A DNA stretch of 64,000 bases from Nematostella vectensis (lineage: Eukaryota > Cnidaria > Anthozoa > Actiniaria > Edwardsiidae), in assembly GCF_932526225.1 (NCBI RefSeq), contig NC_064039.1, positions 12,356,139-12,420,138 on the forward strand, in the 5' to 3' direction. The position numbers and the translations under genes were made by a program. This document shows, in pieces, positions 59,630 through 64,000 of this stretch (its first letter is position 1; every line of letters starts with the position of its first letter). The notes below the pieces were generated by a model. The model saw nothing but the letters and a program-made list of their open reading frames with translations, searched no databases and was not told the DNA's origin.

Positions 59630-59913
59630 ACATTTAATACATTAGACGTTTACATATATTTACTTAGGGTCCAAGTGAACACTAATAATAAAATATAATT
59701 ATATACCATTTCAATCATTAAATTCTCATACTGCTTTACAATTCTTCCCTTCTTACTCAGTAACCTGAGTTACTCAGTTACTCTCTGGAAGAAGATGGTT
59801 TCTAACACGTCATATTACCTGGCTTAGGGTACCTGGACCGGTTACTCCCCAGGAGCCCAAGCCCTGTCAATGAGTAATTTGAACCGACCGGCCCATTGAC
59901 CGTTAATTGTTAC
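59630..59913. repeat. Paralogous copy of a SLC23 intron segment
   Basis: It matches 49071-49139 joined to 49807-50033, for example TTAGGGTCCAAGTGAACACT, TTAAATTCTCATACTGCTTT, CTGGAAGAAGATGG and GGCCCATTGACCGTTAATTG, but lacks the 667-bp element inserted in the intron copy. It lies about 1 kb beyond the presumed SLC23 5' end. Confidence 0.88.
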
Positions 59914-60541
59914 TTTAAGAGAGGCTTTCTGCAGGATTCGACTCTCGGAGTGCAAGATAAAAAAATCCGATTTTCTGAAAAGTTGACAAATTGAAGGCCC
60001 TGGTTAGCTTGTTTCAAAAATATAAATTTTATTTTATTCGGATTTTTATTTATTTTTTTTTTATGAATTTTTACGTATTTTCTCCCTCTGGACCCGAAAC
60101 CCAACGCTAAAATTGTAGGGTTTACCGAACGTCTTTTTTAGCATAATGAATGCGTTGGTAGAAATGTTGACTAGGAGCAATACATTGTAGCTATTCAAGT
60201 GTTTATTAGTGGTGTTTAATTTATTTGTTATCTAACCCTGAGTTTTTTACAGATTTTTCTATATATTACATTTCACAAGTTTATTCTACCACGAAATAAG
60301 CTTAATTTCACTTCCCAAAAAATTAATCTGGTACATGAATCAGACAAAAAATATTACAATTACGGGATACACCATTACTTCAGGTACACTTGAAATCAAA
60401 AAAAATTTGGGGCAAATAAAAAGCAAATATTTTGGATATTTTTTTTGTAAATACCACTTGAGCGTTATCACTGACCTTGTGACCTCTCGTTTTGAGACGA
60501 AATGTCAACACAAAGTTGTCATAGCTGGGTTTTCCTCCTAC

Positions 60542-60770
60542 GTTCAACGTACTTAATGAGCTATAGAGCTCGTGCAAGACCTGTAGAAACGTTCCTTTTC
60601 GTTTGAAGCCAAGATTCGCGTTCATGGATCCAAAGAGAAGACGGTAAATGGTATTTTGGCTATGAGCAAGCACAACATCGAGCACGAATCCCGCGAAGTC
60701 TTCATGTAAAATCCCATGTTTTTCCATAGCAATGACAAGTCCTTCGAATAAGCAATATCCAGCTAAAGCC
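60542..60770 (-). CDS. Orphan exon-like frame, unidentified
   Basis: The minus strand has an open stretch from an AG acceptor (TTTTTAAAG|GGCTTTAGC) to a GTAGGA donor. It encodes about 76 residues, including GYCLFEGLVIAMEKHGILHE, FAGFVLDVVL and NTIYRLLFGSMNANLGF. The composition looks like a helical globular protein, and use of the third frame is consistent, but no partner exons were found on either side. It may be one exon of a gene with long introns, a captured exon, or a transposon fragment. Confidence 0.35.
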
Positions 60771-62637
60771 CTTTAAAAATACAACATTGTTTATAGAGAA
60801 AATTAATTTTGCAGTTCCTTAAACTCCACTTTATAACGAGATGTGGATGAGCAGGCTAGCGGTGGGAAGATTGTTTAGGCTAATGATTAACTGACCGCAG
60901 GCGCCTCGCAAAACTGATTTTTTTTTCTTCTAGCCTGAGTTCTTGTTATGACTAATAGACTATAGGTAATTGAGCATCGTTCGGGGAGGAACACACTCAA
61001 ATATATATTTACATTTAGAAAACATATGGTTTTCAAAATGTCTTTTTTGTACTTCTAATAGTTTTAACCACACTAAAAGAGGCAGGTTCTGCTAGAGTAC
61101 TTTAACATTGCTTGTGATTTACAAAATGGACGTGTATTATAAAAAAGCTAGACCTCTTTCTTAAGACTAAGAATATTTACGAACAATAACTGATAAATGA
61201 AGTAACGCCAACTAATACCACCAGCACTACAAAAAGGGGTGGTGTCTACATACAGAGGGGGGTATCCTTTTACTATACGCCACATTCCATACGTTTAAAT
61301 GTATTAGTGTCCATACCAAAAAAGTCGCAAACAGCATTTCAGTATGCGGTTACTCAAAGATCTTTTAGTGTCCCTTTATAGCATATCTCACAAAGGTTTA
61401 AGGCTGTCGTTAGCCACAGGTTGGTGCAGATGCATCAATAATCTGTTGGCGAGTTTGCTGGAATTCTTGTTCTTCCAATACTTAAAAGTATAAGAAAATG
61501 ACCAGTATGGGTGTGGTTGTGCCCCCCCCCCCCCACTTTTCTTAATTCTTCTGTTCTGTGGCCCCTCCCCCCCCCCCCCCCAAAAAAAAAAAATCATACT
61601 TGGTCTGCTACGGCTCTGTAATGGCGTGAGTATTTAGTATTTTAGTACCATGGCGTGCCATAAAATCATGCACCTGTCTCCTTTACTGTCGATATCAATA
61701 TTTGGGTGACCTTCAAACCCGCTCGGTCAATTTCTTGGCGGCCTGGGTCTAAGGTCTTTTCAAGATGAGTGCGATAAAAATTTGACCAAGCAGGGATTTT
61801 TTGACAAATTCTTACAGCGAGTTTCAGATTGACAGGAATCAGCATTTTTCATCATATTTTCTGGAGAGCAGGGAGCGGAAAAACTTTAGCTCTCCTAAAT
61901 ATGGGCATCAATGTCCATGTAAGGCAATGCAAACGAAGGACACTATCCGTGGGGAATATGTTTGATATGTTCTCGTGTTCTCGTGCTGGTGACATTCGCT
62001 AGCTGCCAGCAAATACCGAACGAATCAAGATTTCAAATATTCCTATAGGATAAACAAAAAATATCAAAGTATAAAATTATGATCAAATCTCTCGTAAAGC
62101 CGACATAAAATTTTCGCGATAAAGCTTTAAATGAAATCTTTGGTTTTTCGTAGGGTTTTAAAATATTCTGTCATTAATCAAAGAAAACGCGTCTTCCTTG
62201 AACAAATCGCAGTAAACGGGAACTGGGGTGGGGGGTTCGGGAACGAAGGGGTTCTCCGTGATCCGTGAAACCGATGCAAGGTGCGCGCAATTCCGTGGCT
62301 CGTGATAACCGTTATCTTTAACTACGAGATTTGTGAAATTGAATTGCTGTATAAAGCAAAAGTTGGTCCGTAATTTTTAAGTACTACCCCCCCCCCCTTC
62401 ATTCACCCCCCTTTCATCCACCACCCTGTATATATCAGGCACATGAGCGCTTGTAAAATAAAGACACACTTCTTACCTGCGCGTCGAGTAGTATGTTTTG
62501 TTCATTCAAACGGGCATCTTCTGTCTAACATCTTCTTCGACCTATGAAGCTGTTGTTCCATTCTCTAATGTACATGCTCAATGCAATTCTAGGGTTGTTG
62601 ACCACGGTACCGCAAGCCCCCCGACCATTTTGCCGTA
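60771..62637. other. No supported gene; homopolymer repeat at 61.5 kb
   Basis: 61488-61625 is a copy of the GAAATGACCA/TGTGCCCC/CTACGGCTCTG repeat seen in the SLC23 intron, with C runs of about 14 and 15 and an A run. A further C tract is at about 62387-62398. Otherwise I see nothing. Confidence 0.5.
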
Positions 62638-64000
62638 AAACCTTTAAAAGAAAAAGCCGACAACAACGCAGATTTATGTTTTTTAGAACGATATTTCGGC
62701 AGGCCAATACCTGCCTTCTTCAGGTTATAAATGAGTTACAATGGCATGTTACAGCTAGTATATTTACAAAGTTCATTGATGATTAGCTAGCAAAAGGTAA
62801 AAATAGTAATTGAGTAAGGGATGACTTATGGAAGATGGTAAATAGGGTGGTGTGGATTACTAAGTAGCTAAACGGTTTCTTCACGCCGGTTGAGGCCACC
62901 GGGTTCAAGAGTGCCAGCGCGAGCTATCAGTGTGGCTTCTCTTGCTTTGCGGATGGAGTCGCGGTTATTTCTTATTTTTTCAATAGATATGAGCTCTATG
63001 TCAGAAGCGGAGTGGTTACGTTTTAGGAAGTGTTCAGCGGCGTGGGTTGGTATGGATCGAGATTGGGAGTCTACAGTTCTGCGGTGGTCATTAAAGCGTT
63101 CTTTTAATTTACGTTTAGTTTCCCCAATATATTGAAGGTTACAGCGGTTACATTGAATCATGTAAATCACGTTTTTAGTATTGCAGGTTATGTGGGAGGT
63201 TATAGGTCGTGTTTCACCTGTTGAGAAAAATGTGTAGCTTGTCAGGCCATCGGTTCTAATATAGGGGCAGGTTAGGCATTTTTTTTTCGCAACGGAAAGC
63301 ACCGGGAGGTTGGTTGGTGGGAGAGCGGTCGGAAGGTAGCTTGGCTTTAACGAGGATGTCGCGGAGGTTAGGTGAGCGGCGAAATGCGACAAGAGGGGGC
63401 TCAGTGAAAACCTTATGGCATCGCTTAGACGAGAGTAGAAGGTTGTAGTTTCTACGGATTATGTTGTTGATGTTAGGTAGTGTAGGGTTATAGGTAGTGA
63501 CAAAGGGGATGCGACGGGAGTTTTTGTGGTTGTTATTATTAGGGCGTCAATGCGGGAAATGTTAGCAACGCGTAGGATTTGTCTCTTGAGAAAAGCGGGT
63601 TTATAGCCACGCTTGAGGAGGTAGTTGGTGAGTTCATTGCAGCGGTTATTAAAGCTTTCTTCTGTAGAACAAATGCGGCGAATACGGAGGGCGAGGCTAT
63701 AGGGGATAGCCTTTTTGGTGTGATGAGGATGGCAAGATGAAAAAAAAAGGTGTTGGTGTTTGTCAGTAGGTTTGAAGTAGAGGTCAGTTTCGATTTTACT
63801 ATTTAAAGGGAGACATTAACGTCAAGAAAAGGTACATTGTAGGAGTGGGAGCTTGTAAATTTAATGGTGGGATGTAGATTGTTAAGATAATCTACAAAAG
63901 CGTTCAATTTGTCTAGACCCTCAGTCCATACAACAAAAATATCGTCGATGTATCTTAACCACGTATGGGGTTTGTAAGGGGCGTCACGCAAAGCGTTGGT
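62638..64000 (-). mobile_element. Penelope-like retroelement, copy 2 (runs off window)
   Basis: Nearly identical to 44163-45520. The coding part is damaged: an extra T in a poly-T run near 63281-63287 and a 7-bp deletion near 63545 shift the frame, and small indels occur near 63803 and 63840. GIY-YIG (62868-63240) and RT motif C (near 63945) are still readable. The 5' part lies beyond the window. Confidence 0.9.
62672..62732 (-). ncRNA. Hammerhead ribozyme motif, third copy
   Basis: The minus strand carries the same core as the other two copies: ATTTATAAC, CTGAAGA, the GGCAGG/CCTGCC stem II, GAAATATC, GTTCT, ATAAAT. All core nucleotides are conserved, although the neighbouring coding region is frameshifted. 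Confidence 0.8.

Overview
This is eukaryotic, animal nuclear DNA. It holds intron-rich genes with GT-AG introns, moderate AT content, many short foldback (MITE-like) elements and Penelope-like retroelements. The mix of genes and repeats suggests an invertebrate, most likely an anthozoan cnidarian (sea anemone or coral). That assignment is inference from repeat style, not proof. Intron-exon structures were worked out by hand; for each main gene the exon phases join without a break.

Layout. 1-4.47 kb: a DNA transposon whose terminal inverted repeats contain arrays of a 129-bp unit; it carries one Ulp1-protease plus OTU-protease reading frame and ends beside the FAHD1 stop codon. 4.48-6.0 kb (-): FAHD1. 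6.38-9.1 kb (+): an 82-residue membrane ORF and a five-exon gene for a 107-residue coiled-coil protein that I cannot name. 9.9-19.8 kb (-): EIF2AK3/PERK in 22 coding exons. 21.9-23.0 kb: five copies of a 230-bp repeat. 23.4-25.3 kb (+): a BTBD6-like BTB-BACK-PHR gene whose exon-intron boundary has been amplified as a 41-bp minisatellite. 26.1-26.7 kb: non-LTR retroelement tail. 27.9-34.3 kb (+): sideroflexin (SFXN1/3 type), 11 coding exons. 36.0-41.0 kb (+): ornithine aminotransferase (OAT), 8 coding exons, behind a tandemly duplicated promoter.

41-46.9 kb is repeat-rich: ATG-type microsatellites, a 30-bp minisatellite, a Penelope-like element (RT plus GIY-YIG endonuclease, 5' truncated) with an inverted second fragment, and two foldback elements. 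46.95-55.33 kb (-): a SLC23-family (SVCT/nucleobase transporter) gene in 11 coding exons, with minisatellites and MITEs in its introns. 55.3-62.6 kb is mostly repeats: homopolymer-rich elements, degenerate 200-bp tandem repeats, a non-LTR relic, a copy of a SLC23 intron segment, and one orphan exon-like stretch. 62.6-64.0 kb (-): a second Penelope-like element running off the window.

The host genes are not an operon. FAHD1, sideroflexin and OAT are predicted mitochondrial proteins, PERK is the ER-stress eIF2-alpha kinase, and the SLC23 protein is a plasma-membrane transporter. The most notable non-gene signals are hammerhead-ribozyme motifs in the terminal repeats of all three Penelope pieces, CRE/E-box iterons in the transposon TIRs, two cases of a splice donor amplified as a minisatellite, and a paralogous 'empty site' for one MITE.
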